From assembly GCF_000422485.1 (NCBI RefSeq), contig NZ_AULW01000001.1:124001-188000 (forward strand): a stretch of DNA of 64,000 nucleotides, written 5' to 3'. The position numbers and the translations under genes are program-made. The DNA comes from Paenibacillus pasadenensis DSM 19293 (GTDB taxonomy: Bacteria; Bacillota; Bacilli; Paenibacillales; Paenibacillaceae). This document shows, piece by piece, positions 36,424-44,998 of the stretch. The notes beneath the pieces were generated by a model. It worked only from the letters and a program-made list of their open reading frames with translations, had not been told where the DNA came from and searched no databases. Position 1 is the first letter of the stretch, and every line of letters begins with the position of its first letter.

Positions 36424-38004
36424 TCAGCGGCTGTCCGCTCCCGCCCGCTGGATGTCCGCCAGCTCGCGGAACGTTCCGGCCAGCCGGCCGAACACCGGGC
36501 GGTAGATCCCGTACAGGCGGTCGTAGGTCAAGCCGGCGGCCGGATCGGGCTCGCGCCGATCGGTGATCGGCACCTCGGGCGCCGCCTCCCCGCCGCGGCC
36601 GAGCGCCTCGAGCGCGAGCCGGCCCGCTCCGACGGAGGAGGCTTCCGCCGTGTCCGTGAGCAGCACGGGCAGCCCCGTCATGTCCGCGAGCATCTGGCGC
36701 AGCGGCGCGGAGCGGAGCAGGCCGCCGCTGGCGCGGATCTCGCGCAGCGGGCCGGCCGTCTCCCGCAGCGCTTCCAGCACCGAGCGCAGGCCGTACAGGA
36801 TGCCCTCCAGGGCGGCGCGGATCAGGTGGCGGCGGTCATGCTCCAGCGACAAGCCGACGAAGACGCCCCGGGCATCCTCGTTCCAATGCGGAGCCCGCTC
36901 GCCCGCCAGATGCGGCAGGCAGAGCAGGCCGTCCGCCCCCGGCGGCGTCTGCAGCGCCAGCTCGACCAGGTAGGAGTAAGGGTCCATTCCTTTGCGCTCC
37001 GCTTCCTCCGCGATGCCGGGAAACAGCTTGTCCCGCACCCAGCGGAACACGACGCCGCCGCTGTTGACCGGGCCGCCCGCGATCCATCGCCCTTCGCCGA
37101 GCTCGTAGCAGAACAGCCTCCCCTCGGCGTCCGCCGCCGGGCGGCTCACCGCCGCCCGCACCGCGCCGCTCGTGCCGACGGTGACCGAGGCGATGCCGTC
37201 CTGCACCGCTCCCGCGCCGAGATTGGCGAGCACGCCGTCCGCGCCGCCGAGCACGAGCGGCGTGCCCGCAGGCAGGCCGAGGCGCTCCGCCGCTTCTTCG
37301 CTCAAGCCTTGCCGATCGATCCAGGCTGCCGGCGCCAGCTCGGGCAGGCGATCGGCTCCGATGCCCGCGAGCTCCAGCGCTTCGGCATCCCAGCGGCGTC
37401 CCTGCAGGTCATACAGGCCGGTGCCGCCCGCGATCGACGGATCGACGCGGCAAGGACGCCCCGTCCAGCCGCGCATCACATACTCGCGGATGCCGACGAA
37501 GCAGGCCGCCTCGCGATGCAGCTGCGGCCGCTGCTCGCGCATCCAGACGAGCTTGCACAGCGGCAGCATCGCATGGACGGGCACGCCGATTCGGCCGCGC
37601 AGCCCCTGCAGCGCCTCGTCCTCGCGCAGCCGCCGCGCCTGCTCCGCCGCCCGCTGGTCGGCCCAGGTGATGCAGGGCGTAAGCGCCCTGCCTTGTCCAT
37701 CGAGCGCGATGAGCGAGTGCATCGCGCTGCTGAACGATAGCGCCAGCACCTGCAGCGGGCGGCCTGCCAGCGCCTGCAGCGCTTGCCGCAGCGCCTGCTC
37801 CGCCGCCTCGCGGATCTGATCCGGATCCTGCTCCGCCCAGCCGGGCTCGGCGGCAAGCAGCGGATAGCCGCAGTCGGCGGCGGCCTCGACCGTCAGCCGG
37901 CCGCCCGACGCATTCATCAGCACCGCCTTCGCGCTCGTCGTCCCGAGATCGATCGCCGCCACCAGCTCCAGCCGGTCCCCGGGACCGCTAACCCTACCAT
38001 CCAT
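36424..38004 (-). CDS. gntK: Gluconate kinase (FGGY family)
   Basis: A 526-residue sugar kinase of the FGGY family. The N-terminal domain begins with AAIDLGTTSAKAVLM, the phosphate motif; the C-terminal domain has VTVGTSGAVRAAV, GLLCLPHLAGERAPHWNEDARGVF-type FGGY signature, and RASGGLLRS. The FGGY family includes glycerol, xylulose and gluconate kinases. Gluconate is preferred because gnd, using the product 6-phosphogluconate, follows directly, and the LAGERAPHWNEDARG pattern fits. ATG 38004 follows GGGGGGAG. The 150-bp gap before gnd contains the gnd promoter. Confidence 0.8.
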   Translation of the reverse strand: MDGRVSGPGDRLELVAAIDLGTTSAKAVLMNASGGRLTVEAAADCGYPLLAAEPGWAEQDPDQIREAAEQALRQALQALAGRPLQVLALSFSSAMHSLIALDGQGRALTPCITWADQRAAEQARRLREDEALQGLRGRIGVPVHAMLPLCKLVWMREQRPQLHREAACFVGIREYVMRGWTGRPCRVDPSIAGGTGLYDLQGRRWDAEALELAGIGADRLPELAPAAWIDRQGLSEEAAERLGLPAGTPLVLGGADGVLANLGAGAVQDGIASVTVGTSGAVRAAVSRPAADAEGRLFCYELGEGRWIAGGPVNSGGVVFRWVRDKLFPGIAEEAERKGMDPYSYLVELALQTPPGADGLLCLPHLAGERAPHWNEDARGVFVGLSLEHDRRHLIRAALEGILYGLRSVLEALRETAGPLREIRASGGLLRSAPLRQMLADMTGLPVLLTDTAEASSVGAGRLALEALGRGGEAAPEVPITDRREPDPAAGLTYDRLYGIYRPVFGRLAGTFRELADIQRAGADSR

Positions 38005-38107
38005 CGTTCGTTCTCCCCCCGAAGTCGCTTCCGAACCGCTTGGCTCAAGCGGCCTTCCTCTAATAGTAGACCGGGCAGCCGTCAAACGCAAAGCCGGAAC
38101 GGACGCG

Positions 38108-38134
38108 AAAAAGCCCGTCCGGCGGCGGACGGGC
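38108..38134 (-). terminator. Intrinsic terminator upstream of gntK
   Basis: An 8-bp GCCCGTCC/GGACGGGC stem with a six-base loop, followed by TTTTT on the minus strand. It probably ends transcripts reading in from the gene at 38432. Confidence 0.75.
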
Positions 38135-38159
38135 CTCGAGCACGGCCTTCAAGCGGAAC

Positions 38160-38200
38160 AAGACGGAGCGCTGATCCAAGCGGATCCGCGTCTCCGTCTT
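38160..38200. repeat. Strong isolated hairpin
   Basis: AAGACGGAG pairs with CTCCGTCTT over a smaller GATCC/GGATC stem; there is no T-run on either side. The rest of the gap 38005-38431 holds the terminator, this hairpin, a TTGTCACCTT duplication (about 38256-38276) and the three repeats below. Confidence 0.5.
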
Positions 38201-38290
38201 CCGGCCGGCTTCAGCTCGCGGCGATGCCGCCGCCAAGCTTCGATTCCGGTCCGCTTGTCACCTTTTGTCACCTTGCCGAATAAGATGGGC

Positions 38291-38435
38291 TTAACCGCTC
38301 GCCTAGTGACTCGCGTGGTTAAAGCTCGTCAATTGACTTACAGCTCCCTGCCCGCGTAACCGCTCGCCTGACCGGTTCGCGTGGTTACAGCTCTCTGTTC
38401 GCGTAACCGCTCACCTGACCGGTTCGCGAGGTTAC
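38291..38435. repeat. Three inverted-repeat units (GTAACC...GGTTAC)
   Basis: Three copies of an imperfect inverted repeat of about 33 bases at 38291-38322, 38356-38388 and 38403-38435. Each starts TTAACC or GTAACC, has CCTGACCGGTTCGCG or a variant inside, and ends GGTTAA or GGTTAC followed by a CAGCTC-like tail. The last copy contains the TAA stop of the gene at 38432. Copies 2 and 3 are 47 bases apart; the first is 65 bases from the second. No T-run follows, so they are not standard terminators. Confidence 0.8.
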
Positions 38436-39028
38436 AGCTCTAGCTGAAGCATTTCCCCACGCATCTGGACGAGGCGGTCGCGGCTGTCTTCCGCGGCCTG
38501 GCTGTCGCCTGCCTGCAGCGCGTCGTAGAGGACGCACAGCTCGTAATCCAGCTCGTAGCGGAGCACCGCTGCCCGCTCCTCCGCTCGGGTCGACTGGAAG
38601 GCTTTCGTAATTTCCTCCAGGGTGACGACAGGCTTCTTCTGATAAATAATCCGATGCTCCATCCCTGACACCTCCACGAGTCGAATGATTTCGCCGAACA
38701 TAATATTTTCAATGACGATCTGACGGTCCTTCATCCGTTTTACGACCGCATGGCCGCGCGTATCGCCGATCAGCTTCTCGATCAGCTCCGACAGCTTTTC
38801 GTCCTTGATGATGTAGTCGCCCACGATCTTGTACCGGTTCTTCATTTTTTGGAACCTGAGCTTCACCAGCTTGCGGCCCGTGCGGATCGAGATCAAAAAT
38901 TGGGCCTCGGTCTCGCTCCAGTAGAGGGAGTAGCCTTCATGGATCAAATCGCGGATGAGATTCTGGATTTGCCGGCGGTCAAATCTCAGCTCCAAGTTGC
39001 AATATTCCACTTCGTAGCTTTTATTCAC
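38432..39028 (-). CDS. Conserved hypothetical protein
   Basis: A 198-residue soluble protein without signal or membrane segment. Early part: EVEYCNLELRFDRRQIQNLIRDLI; middle: FLISIRTGRKLVKLRFQKMKNRYKIVGDYI; the C-terminal half is helical and acidic (VLRYELDYELCVLYDALQAGD). I do not recognise the family. The start is GTG 39028, after GGGGAGGG. A TTGCCA-17-TAAACT promoter lies upstream. The stop lies inside the third inverted repeat. Confidence 0.7.
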   Translation of the reverse strand: MNKSYEVEYCNLELRFDRRQIQNLIRDLIHEGYSLYWSETEAQFLISIRTGRKLVKLRFQKMKNRYKIVGDYIIKDEKLSELIEKLIGDTRGHAVVKRMKDRQIVIENIMFGEIIRLVEVSGMEHRIIYQKKPVVTLEEITKAFQSTRAEERAAVLRYELDYELCVLYDALQAGDSQAAEDSRDRLVQMRGEMLQLEL

Positions 39029-39091
39029 GGCAATCCCTCCCCTGCTTTAGGTTGTTTTGACTAAATGTTCAGACAATTTGATCTTACCCGT

Positions 39092-39120
39092 AGTTTATAC
39101 TCCATCTTATGTGATGGCAA
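39092..39120 (-). promoter_or_regulatory. Promoter of the gene at 38432
   Basis: -35 TTGCCA (39120-39115), 17-bp spacer, -10 TAAACT (39097-39092) on the minus strand. The rest of the 333-bp gap 39029-39361 holds little else but a plus-strand extended -10, TGA-TATACT (39275-39283), for the yktB gene. Confidence 0.55.
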
Positions 39121-39361
39121 CTTGGTTTATTGACTAATTTTGAAGAAAAGGGCGCAAGCCTGTTCGGAATGACAGCGCTCCCAATGTCGACTTACGCCGC
39201 TCGCGTCCGCCGCGCCTGTCCGGCACGCGGTCTTTCCGCTAAAAGGGAGACTTGTCCAGCCTCGATGCACGCTGTGATATACTATATGGACGACGATCCG
39301 TCCTGATGACCGGGAGCCGGTTCGTCCGCGAACTTTTCATTTACGAAAGGACAACAAGCCT

Positions 39362-40048
39362 ATGACCCAACCTCCATCCCGCGGATCCAGCGCCTCGGCA
39401 CTGGACGAGCGCCATAAGGACTTCCCCGGCTTCGGACCGGCCGATTTCGACGTTTTCGCCATCGACGGCCTGGAGCCGCGCATGTCGGCCCTCATCTCGG
39501 GCATCCGCCCCAAGCTGGAGGAGCTCGGCAGCCGCCTCTCCCCCGAGCTGTCCGTCCTGTCCGGCACGGAGTTCCACCCTCACGTCGCCAAGCACGCCCG
39601 GCGCACGGTCAATCCGCCGAGCGACACCTGGGTCGCCTTTGCCGCCAACAAGCGGGGCTACAAGGCGCATCCCCATTTTCAGATCGGCCTGTGGGGCACC
39701 CATGCCTTCATCCAGTTCGCCGTCATCTACGAGGCGGAAGGCAAGGCCGAGTTCGCGAGACGCGCCCTCGAGAGGCTGGACGCGATCTACGCCCTGCCTC
39801 CGGCCGGACAAGGCTACGTCTGGTCCGGCGACCATACCCGGCCGGAAGCCGCGCCGCATGACGGCATGAGCCGGGACGAGCTGCGGGCGTTGTTCGAGCG
39901 CTTGCGCACGGTCAAAGCCGCCGAGCTGCTCTGCGGCGTCCATCTGGACCGCAGCGACCCGCTGCTGCAGGACGGCGAGGCGTTCGTGCGCAAGGCCGAA
40001 TCGGTGTTCCAGACGCTCATGCCGCTCTACCTGCTGGCGTCTCGCTAA
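39362..40048 (+). CDS. yktB: YktB family protein (DUF1054)
   Basis: A 228-residue soluble protein of the YktB/DUF1054 family. The conserved blocks are FPGFGPADFDVFAIDGLEPRM, SVLSGTEFHPHVAKHARRTVNPPSDTWVAFA, RGYKAHPHFQIGLW and FIQFAVIYEAEGKAEFARR. The family's activity is unknown. ATG 39362 has AAAGGA upstream. It is monocistronic. Downstream lies a 1-kb repeat-rich gap. Confidence 0.85.
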   Translation: MTQPPSRGSSASALDERHKDFPGFGPADFDVFAIDGLEPRMSALISGIRPKLEELGSRLSPELSVLSGTEFHPHVAKHARRTVNPPSDTWVAFAANKRGYKAHPHFQIGLWGTHAFIQFAVIYEAEGKAEFARRALERLDAIYALPPAGQGYVWSGDHTRPEAAPHDGMSRDELRALFERLRTVKAAELLCGVHLDRSDPLLQDGEAFVRKAESVFQTLMPLYLLASR

Positions 40049-40090
40049 ATTCGGACGCGCGCCGGGCGGAAGCCCGCGCTCCGGAACGAC

Positions 40091-40205
40091 AAAGGGGCTG
40101 TCCCCAAAGCAAATGGAGACACTCCAAAATCTCCAAAAGAAACAAAGACCTCGAATGAAGCATGAAGCCAGCTGCCTCGGCTCCATTTCCATTCGGGGTC
40201 TTTGT
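40091..40205. repeat. Palindromic intergenic element
   Basis: Behind yktB, GGGGctgtCCCC (40092-40104 region) is followed by a long imperfect hairpin. Its arms, ACAAAGACCTCGAAT (40142-40156) and 40191-40205, match at 14 of 15 positions, with an inner GAAGCC/GGCTCC stem. No T-run follows, and no reading frame spans it. It resembles small non-coding mobile repeats, but a second copy in the genome cannot be checked here. Confidence 0.5.
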
Positions 40206-40372
40206 GCATCCACAGCTGCCCTCTTCAGTAGATTGTGGGCAAGGGAAGGCCACCCGACCTCCAAGCTTGCTTTTGGTAAGCCGCGAAGCAGAAAACACCG
40301 GAACCTCGGGAACCCCCCGGGGCTGACATTGATTTCTCGGTTTCCTTCCGCTTTCGTGCAGGTTGGTTTCCG

Positions 40373-40736
40373 GCGTGCCGGATCCAAGGCACATTTCTGC
40401 CTTGGTTGGCCCGCTTCCCGGCCGGCGTGCCGGATCCAAGGCACATTTCTGCCTTGGTTGGCCCGCTTCCCGGCCGGCGTGCCGGATCCAAGGCACATTT
40501 CTGCCTTGGTTGGCCCGCTTCCCGGCCGGCGTGCCGGATCCAAGGCACATTTCTGCCTTGATTGGCCCGCTTCCCGGCCGGCGTGCCGGATCCAAGGCAT
40601 ATTTCTGCCTTGGTTGGCCCGCTTCCCGGCCGGCGAGCCGGATCCAAGGCACATTTCTGCCTTGGTTGGCCCGCTTCCCGGCCGGCGTGCCGGATCCAAG
40701 GCACATTTCTGCCTTGGTTGGCCCGCTTCCCGAAGG
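40373..40736. repeat. Seven-copy 52-bp tandem repeat
   Basis: The GATCC landmarks are exactly 52 bases apart: 40381, 40433, 40485, 40537, 40589, 40641, 40693. Each unit holds an 8-bp hairpin, CCAAGGCA-loop-TGCCTTGG, followed by a GGCCCGCTTCCCGGCCGG stretch. The copies differ by single bases only. All six frames are open through the array because the unit has no stop in any frame, but there are no ribosome sites, and 52 is not a multiple of three. Flanking parts of the gap 40049-41053 show no gene. Confidence 0.95.
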
Positions 40737-40898
40737 CGGTTCGCGAGAACATCCCATTCATGCAGCTGTCTCGGCAAACATCTTGTCGTTCATGCGGCCC
40801 ACCGCCGCCGCATTCACGACACGAACGAGGCGGATTTCGGGGAGTCCTCGACAAATCCATGGGCAGGGCAAGCGGATCCGTGGTCTGCTGGATGCCCA

Positions 40899-40964
40899 AA
40901 AAAAATCTTCCTTTCTGGCCCATGTTGGGTGATGCCTGCATCTTGCCAGAGGAAGATTTTTTTT
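40899..40964. terminator. Bidirectional terminator after the MFS gene
   Basis: A long stem with an AAAAAAAATCTTCC arm (starting 40898) pairing with GGAAGATTTTTTTT (ending 40964), flanked by A on one side and T on the other. It closes the MFS gene and would also stop transcripts from the repeat side. Confidence 0.8.
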
Positions 40965-41053
40965 GTGTACAACCCATTTAGAAGATGTTGTCCCTAGTAA
41001 GCCAAGGTGTCGGAATCCCCTCTTTTGGTGCGTCACGGGCCTGCAGCTGCGCT

Positions 41054-42304
41054 CTAAGCGAGAGAGATGCGTCCCCGGCGGATGATGAGCAGATGCAGGA
41101 CGAACAGCACGACGAGCGAGGCGCCGCTGATGAGGAACGGCGCGTGCGGACCGAAGCTGTCCCACAGGCGGCCGGAGAGGATCGAGCCGAACACCATGCC
41201 GAGTCCCTCGATCGTCAGGAAGAAGCCCCAGACGGCGCCGCGCTCCTCCTTCGGAATCGCCTTGGCGATGAGCGCGTTCCACGCCGGGATGATGCAGGCG
41301 TAGCCGAGCCCGACGACGGCGACGACAACGAGCACGAGCGGCAGGTAGCGCATGTAGCCGAGCACCGGCAGCGACACCGCGGCAAGCAGGAAGCCCGCGT
41401 GCAGGAACCAGCGGGTGCCGTAGCGGTCGACGCCGCGCCCGATCGGAATGAGGCCGAGCACGGTGATCGCGCCTCCGGCGAGCAGGAAATAGCTGTACTG
41501 CTGCGGCGACAGATGCAGCACCGTCCGCGCGTACTGGGTCAGCACCGGCGTCAGCAGCCCGAGCGCGAAGTTTTGGATGAACATCGCGGGATAGAGCAGG
41601 CGGCTCGCATGCAGCGACTGTCCGACCTTGCGGAAGTACGCCCGGATCCGCTCCGGCAGCGGCTCGGAGCTTTTGCTCGGCGCTTCGTCCGCCAGGCGGC
41701 CTTCGATTTCCCGAGAGGCCCGCCGGCCCGGCAGCGTCATCGTCACGGCGACGATCGCCGCCATGATCGCGCCCATCAGCCAGAACGCCGGCTCGTAGCG
41801 GCTGATGATGAAGAAGTTGATGACGATCGGGCCCATGCCGACGCCGACGAGCCAGCTCATGTAGATGACGCTCATCATGCTGCCGCCGGCCTCGTCGCCG
41901 GCGACCGCCGTCGCCCCGGTGATGACGCACGGCCAGAGCGGCGAGGTGCCGATGCCGAGCAGCACGCAGGCGACGATGATCCAGCCCGTCTGGTCGGTCA
42001 GCGCGATGACGAGCACGGACAGTCCCGTGAACAGCACGCCGAGCAGCATGACCGTGCGGTAGCCGATGCGGTCGATGATCCAGCCGAGCGGGCTGCGGAA
42101 GAAATTGTCGCCGATGTACTGGCTCGCCAGCGCCCATCCGACCGCGTAGGCGGTCAGGCCGAGCTCGTCCCTCATATAGACGGGCAGCACGGAGACGAGC
42201 ATCGCCCCCTTGACGAATTCGACGCCGAACATGATGATCAATAGCTTGATGACAAACGGAGAGCGGATAATCTTCTTGCTGTTTTTCGGCAGGCTCAGCT
42301 TCAC
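41054..42304 (-). CDS. MFS transporter
   Basis: A 416-residue membrane protein of the major facilitator superfamily with about twelve hydrophobic segments in two halves. The N-half has GWIIDRIGYRTVMLLG, a conserved loop between segments 2 and 3, and the second half has GVDRYGTRWFL in the same place. The cytosolic loop around residues 190-220 is charged. The substrate cannot be deduced. The start is GTG 42304, eleven bases after AAAGGAG; upstream frames overlap the divergent speA promoter. A strong terminator follows. Confidence 0.85.
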   Translation of the reverse strand: MKLSLPKNSKKIIRSPFVIKLLIIMFGVEFVKGAMLVSVLPVYMRDELGLTAYAVGWALASQYIGDNFFRSPLGWIIDRIGYRTVMLLGVLFTGLSVLVIALTDQTGWIIVACVLLGIGTSPLWPCVITGATAVAGDEAGGSMMSVIYMSWLVGVGMGPIVINFFIISRYEPAFWLMGAIMAAIVAVTMTLPGRRASREIEGRLADEAPSKSSEPLPERIRAYFRKVGQSLHASRLLYPAMFIQNFALGLLTPVLTQYARTVLHLSPQQYSYFLLAGGAITVLGLIPIGRGVDRYGTRWFLHAGFLLAAVSLPVLGYMRYLPLVLVVVAVVGLGYACIIPAWNALIAKAIPKEERGAVWGFFLTIEGLGMVFGSILSGRLWDSFGPHAPFLISGASLVVLFVLHLLIIRRGRISLA

Positions 42305-42350
42305 GGATCGACAAGCTCCTTTCCCAGTTCGGGCGGGGGAATCCGCAGGC

Positions 42351-42378
42351 TTGCAATCCCCCCCGTACATGCTATACT
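42351..42378 (+). promoter_or_regulatory. Promoter of speA
   Basis: -35 TTGCAA (42351-42356), 16-bp spacer with TGC extension, -10 TATACT (42373-42378). Confidence 0.65.
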
Positions 42379-42422
42379 CAACCTTGTTTGTTATCCTTGA
42401 ATCCGAATCTGAAAGGCTGTGG

Positions 42423-43901
42423 ATGAATACGGTGGACCATAACCGCACCCCTCTCTTCAGCGCGCTCCGCCGCCATGCGGAGAACAACCCGCTGCAATTC
42501 CATATTCCCGGGCACAAAAAAGGCGCTGGAACCGACTCTGAATTTCGCTCCTTCATCGGCGACAACGCCTTGTCGATCGATTTGATCAATATAGCTCCGC
42601 TGGACGACCTGCATCAGCCGACCGGCGTCATCGAGGAAAGCCAGAAATTGGCTGCCGATGCGTTCGGAGCCGATTATACCTTTTTTTCCGTCCAAGGCAC
42701 AAGCGGCGCCATCATGACGATGATCCTCTCGGTATGCGCGCCGGGAGACAAGATCATCGTGCCGCGCAACGTCCATAAGTCCGTCATGTCGGCGATCATC
42801 TTCGCCGGAGCCCGTCCCGTCTTCATCTCTCCGGCGCGCGACGGCAACCTCGGCATCGACCACGGCATCACGACGCGCTCCGTGCGGCGCGCGCTCGAGC
42901 GCCATCCCGACGCCAAGGCCGTGCTCGTCATCAACCCGACCTACTTCGGCATCTGCGCCGACCTCAAGGAAATCGTCGATCTCGTCCACAGCTACGACAT
43001 CCCGGTGCTGGTCGACGAGGCGCACGGCGTGCTGATCCATTTCAGCGACCGGCTGCCGATGAGCGCCATGCAGGCCGGAGCCGACATGGCGGCGACGAGC
43101 GTGCACAAGCTCGGCGGCTCGATGACGCAGAGCTCGGTGCTCAACCTGAGGGCGGGACGCGTCAATCCTCAGCGCGTGCAGACGATCATCAGCATGCTGA
43201 CGACGACGTCGACCTCGTACATCCTGCTCGCCTCGCTCGATACGTCGCGCCGCAATCTGGCCGTGAACGGCCAGGCGATGGCGGAGAAGGCGATCGGCCT
43301 CGCCGAGTTTGCCCGCGAGGCGATCAACGCGATTCCCGGTCTGTACTGCTTCGGCAAGGAGATTCTCGGCGGCGAGGCGACGTTCGACTACGATCCGACC
43401 AAGCTGACGATCCATGTCCGCCATCTCGGCATCACCGGCTACGAGGCGGAGAACTGGCTGCGCGACAACTTCAATCTCGAGGTCGAGCTGTCGGATATGT
43501 ACAACATCCTCTGCCTGATCACGCCGGGCGACTCCGAGGACACGGTCGGCCAGCTGCTCGGCGCGCTGCGCGCGATGGTGGAGCGCTATCCGCAGGTGGA
43601 CGAGGTGCAGGAGCTCGTCGTCAAGATCCCCGAGATCCCGCAGCTGTCGCTGACGCCGCGCGAGGCTTTCTACGGCGAGACCGAGGTGCTGCCGTTCAAG
43701 GAATCGGCCGGCCGCATCATCGCGGAATTCATCTACGTCTACCCTCCGGGCATCCCGATCCTGCTGCCGGGCGAGGTCATCTCGCAGTCCAACATCGACT
43801 ACATCGTCGATCATGTCGAGGTCGGCCTGCCGGTCAAAGGCCCCGAGGATCGCAGCATCCAGTTCGTCAAGGTCATCGTCGAGGAATCCGCCATTTTCTA
43901 A
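42423..43901 (+). CDS. speA: Arginine/lysine/ornithine decarboxylase (SpeA type)
   Basis: A 492-residue PLP-dependent enzyme of the Orn/Lys/Arg decarboxylase group (fold type I), the length of B. subtilis SpeA. It would start polyamine synthesis, most likely from arginine to agmatine. The signature FHIPGHKKG is near residues 27-35, VQGTSGAIMTMILS and VDEAHGVLIHF hold the PLP pocket, and ATSVHKLGGSMTQSS holds the Schiff-base Lys. ATG 42423 follows AAAGG with a 6-base gap. Arginine versus lysine preference is inference. Confidence 0.88.
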   Translation: MNTVDHNRTPLFSALRRHAENNPLQFHIPGHKKGAGTDSEFRSFIGDNALSIDLINIAPLDDLHQPTGVIEESQKLAADAFGADYTFFSVQGTSGAIMTMILSVCAPGDKIIVPRNVHKSVMSAIIFAGARPVFISPARDGNLGIDHGITTRSVRRALERHPDAKAVLVINPTYFGICADLKEIVDLVHSYDIPVLVDEAHGVLIHFSDRLPMSAMQAGADMAATSVHKLGGSMTQSSVLNLRAGRVNPQRVQTIISMLTTTSTSYILLASLDTSRRNLAVNGQAMAEKAIGLAEFAREAINAIPGLYCFGKEILGGEATFDYDPTKLTIHVRHLGITGYEAENWLRDNFNLEVELSDMYNILCLITPGDSEDTVGQLLGALRAMVERYPQVDEVQELVVKIPEIPQLSLTPREAFYGETEVLPFKESAGRIIAEFIYVYPPGIPILLPGEVISQSNIDYIVDHVEVGLPVKGPEDRSIQFVKVIVEESAIF

Positions 43902-43910
43902 AGCTGTTCG

Positions 43911-43940
43911 AGCCGCCCCGGCCAAGGGGCGGCTTTTTTT
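43911..43940 (+). terminator. Intrinsic terminator after speA
   Basis: AGCCGCCCC (43911-43919) pairs with GGGGCGGCT, then seven T. Confidence 0.9.
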
Positions 43941-43961
43941 GCGAACGCCGGGCGAAACGTC

Positions 43962-43987
43962 AAAAAGCCCGGCCGCAACGGCCGGGC
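43962..43987 (-). terminator. Intrinsic terminator after the DUF1292 gene
   Basis: AAGCCCGGCCG with CGGCCGGGCTT, followed by TTTTTG on the minus strand. Confidence 0.88.
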
Positions 43988-44010
43988 TTGACAGGCTTGG
44001 AAAGCTGGGC

Positions 44011-44322
44011 TCAGCCCTGCTTTTCGTTCTCTTGACGCGCGAATTCCTCGTAGATCGCCGTGACGCGCTCCCACTCGGCATCATCCTCGATGCCGACGAG
44101 GAAAGCTTCGTCGTCCTCTTCCTCGACGCGCAGGATCAGCCCGTCCTCTTCGGGATTGTTGCGGTCCAGAAGAACGGCATACGCCTGGTTGTCGGATTCG
44201 AACTGGTACACCATCACCATCTCGCGCTCGACGCCCTCTTCGTCGGAAACGACGAATACCGGCTCTTCGTGGTCATGGTCATGGCCGCAGCCGCAGTTGT
44301 CGTCATGCTTGTGCTCGCTCAT
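44011..44322 (-). CDS. DUF1292 family protein (YrzB type)
   Basis: A 103-residue acidic protein of the DUF1292 family. It starts with a His/Cys-rich SEHKHDDNCGCGHDHDHEE stretch, unlike most family members, which could bind metal. The core is VSDEEGVEREMVMVYQFESDNQAYAVLLD and LRVEEEDDEAFLVGIEDDAEWERV. ATG 44322 has AGGGATAGAT upstream; the earlier ATG (44340) does not. Function unknown. Confidence 0.82.
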   Translation of the reverse strand: MSEHKHDDNCGCGHDHDHEEPVFVVSDEEGVEREMVMVYQFESDNQAYAVLLDRNNPEEDGLILRVEEEDDEAFLVGIEDDAEWERVTAIYEEFARQENEKQG

Positions 44323-44400
44323 ATCTATCCCTGCTTTCATCAGTGCTCTCGAATTAACTCTGGTATCGTACCATGAGCCGCCTCACGGGTCAAATCGGGA

Positions 44401-44967
44401 TTACTTGGCAAGCAGATTCTTCTCGGACACGACGCTCCAATCGTCTGCGGCCGCCAGCCGGATCGAAAAACGGACCGAATACTTGCCCGCGCTGTCGAAG
44501 CTGTATTTGAAATCATCCGTCAGAAACCAGAAGTTGTCCTTGCTCGCCTTCATCGTATCCTGCTGGATCAAAGACTCCTTGCCGGACGGGTCGGTGATGG
44601 TGATCCGAAACGAATGGATGTCCGTCGTCAGCGTGTCGATCTGCGCGAAAACGCTGAACGTGACCTTCTTGCCGACTTCGACGCCGCCGAAGGTGGACTT
44701 GTCCGGCTTGAACAGAAACATATGTACGTTGGGCTTGATGATCGATGCCTTCTTGCCGTTTTCGTCCCAAAGGACGAGCGCCTGCATCTGGCTCGCCAGC
44801 TGTCTAAGCGGGAGGTAGCTCTTGCCTTCGCTCATGATGCCGCCCTCGGACAGCTCGCTGCCGTTGAGCGCCACCCGGATCGCTTGCGAGGCCGAGTTCG
44901 CGAAAATCATCGTCCCGCCCCAAAGCGCCATGGCCAGCGTCAGCACCAGAACCTTCTTCCCTTTCAT
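44401..44967 (-). CDS. Secreted protein with copper-amine-oxidase-N-like stalk domain
   Basis: A 188-residue exported protein. The signal peptide is MKGKKVLVLTLAMALWGGTMIFANS; the cut would fall after FANSASQA. Residues about 27-75, IRVALNGSELSEGGIMSEGKSYLPLRQLASQM, are the stalk/CuAO-N-like domain found in many Paenibacillus surface proteins; the rest is beta-rich and ends VSEKNLLAK. ATG 44967 has GAGGGG six bases upstream. An in-frame reading through the 42-bp repeats upstream would add 68 residues and a second start, but the signal peptide supports the ATG used here. Confidence 0.75.
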   Translation of the reverse strand: MKGKKVLVLTLAMALWGGTMIFANSASQAIRVALNGSELSEGGIMSEGKSYLPLRQLASQMQALVLWDENGKKASIIKPNVHMFLFKPDKSTFGGVEVGKKVTFSVFAQIDTLTTDIHSFRITITDPSGKESLIQQDTMKASKDNFWFLTDDFKYSFDSAGKYSVRFSIRLAAADDWSVVSEKNLLAK

Positions 44968-44998
44968 GAATATCCCCTCTTCCGGAACCAGTTGAACA

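Noticed and set aside
38108-38134. Attenuator of gntK
   Set aside because: No convincing promoter was found between it and the upstream gene, so an ordinary terminator of the gene at 38432 is simpler.
40373-40736. CRISPR array
   Set aside because: Repeats touch each other with no unique spacers, and no cas genes are nearby.
40758-40890. Coding-like stretch on the minus strand (ends KMFAETAA)
   Set aside because: The frame lacks a start and lies downstream of a strong terminator; no family is recognised, so it may be a relic or chance.
40113-40997. Repeat-protein gene through the 52-bp array
   Set aside because: All six frames are open, the unit is not a multiple of three, and no start site or ribosome site supports any frame.
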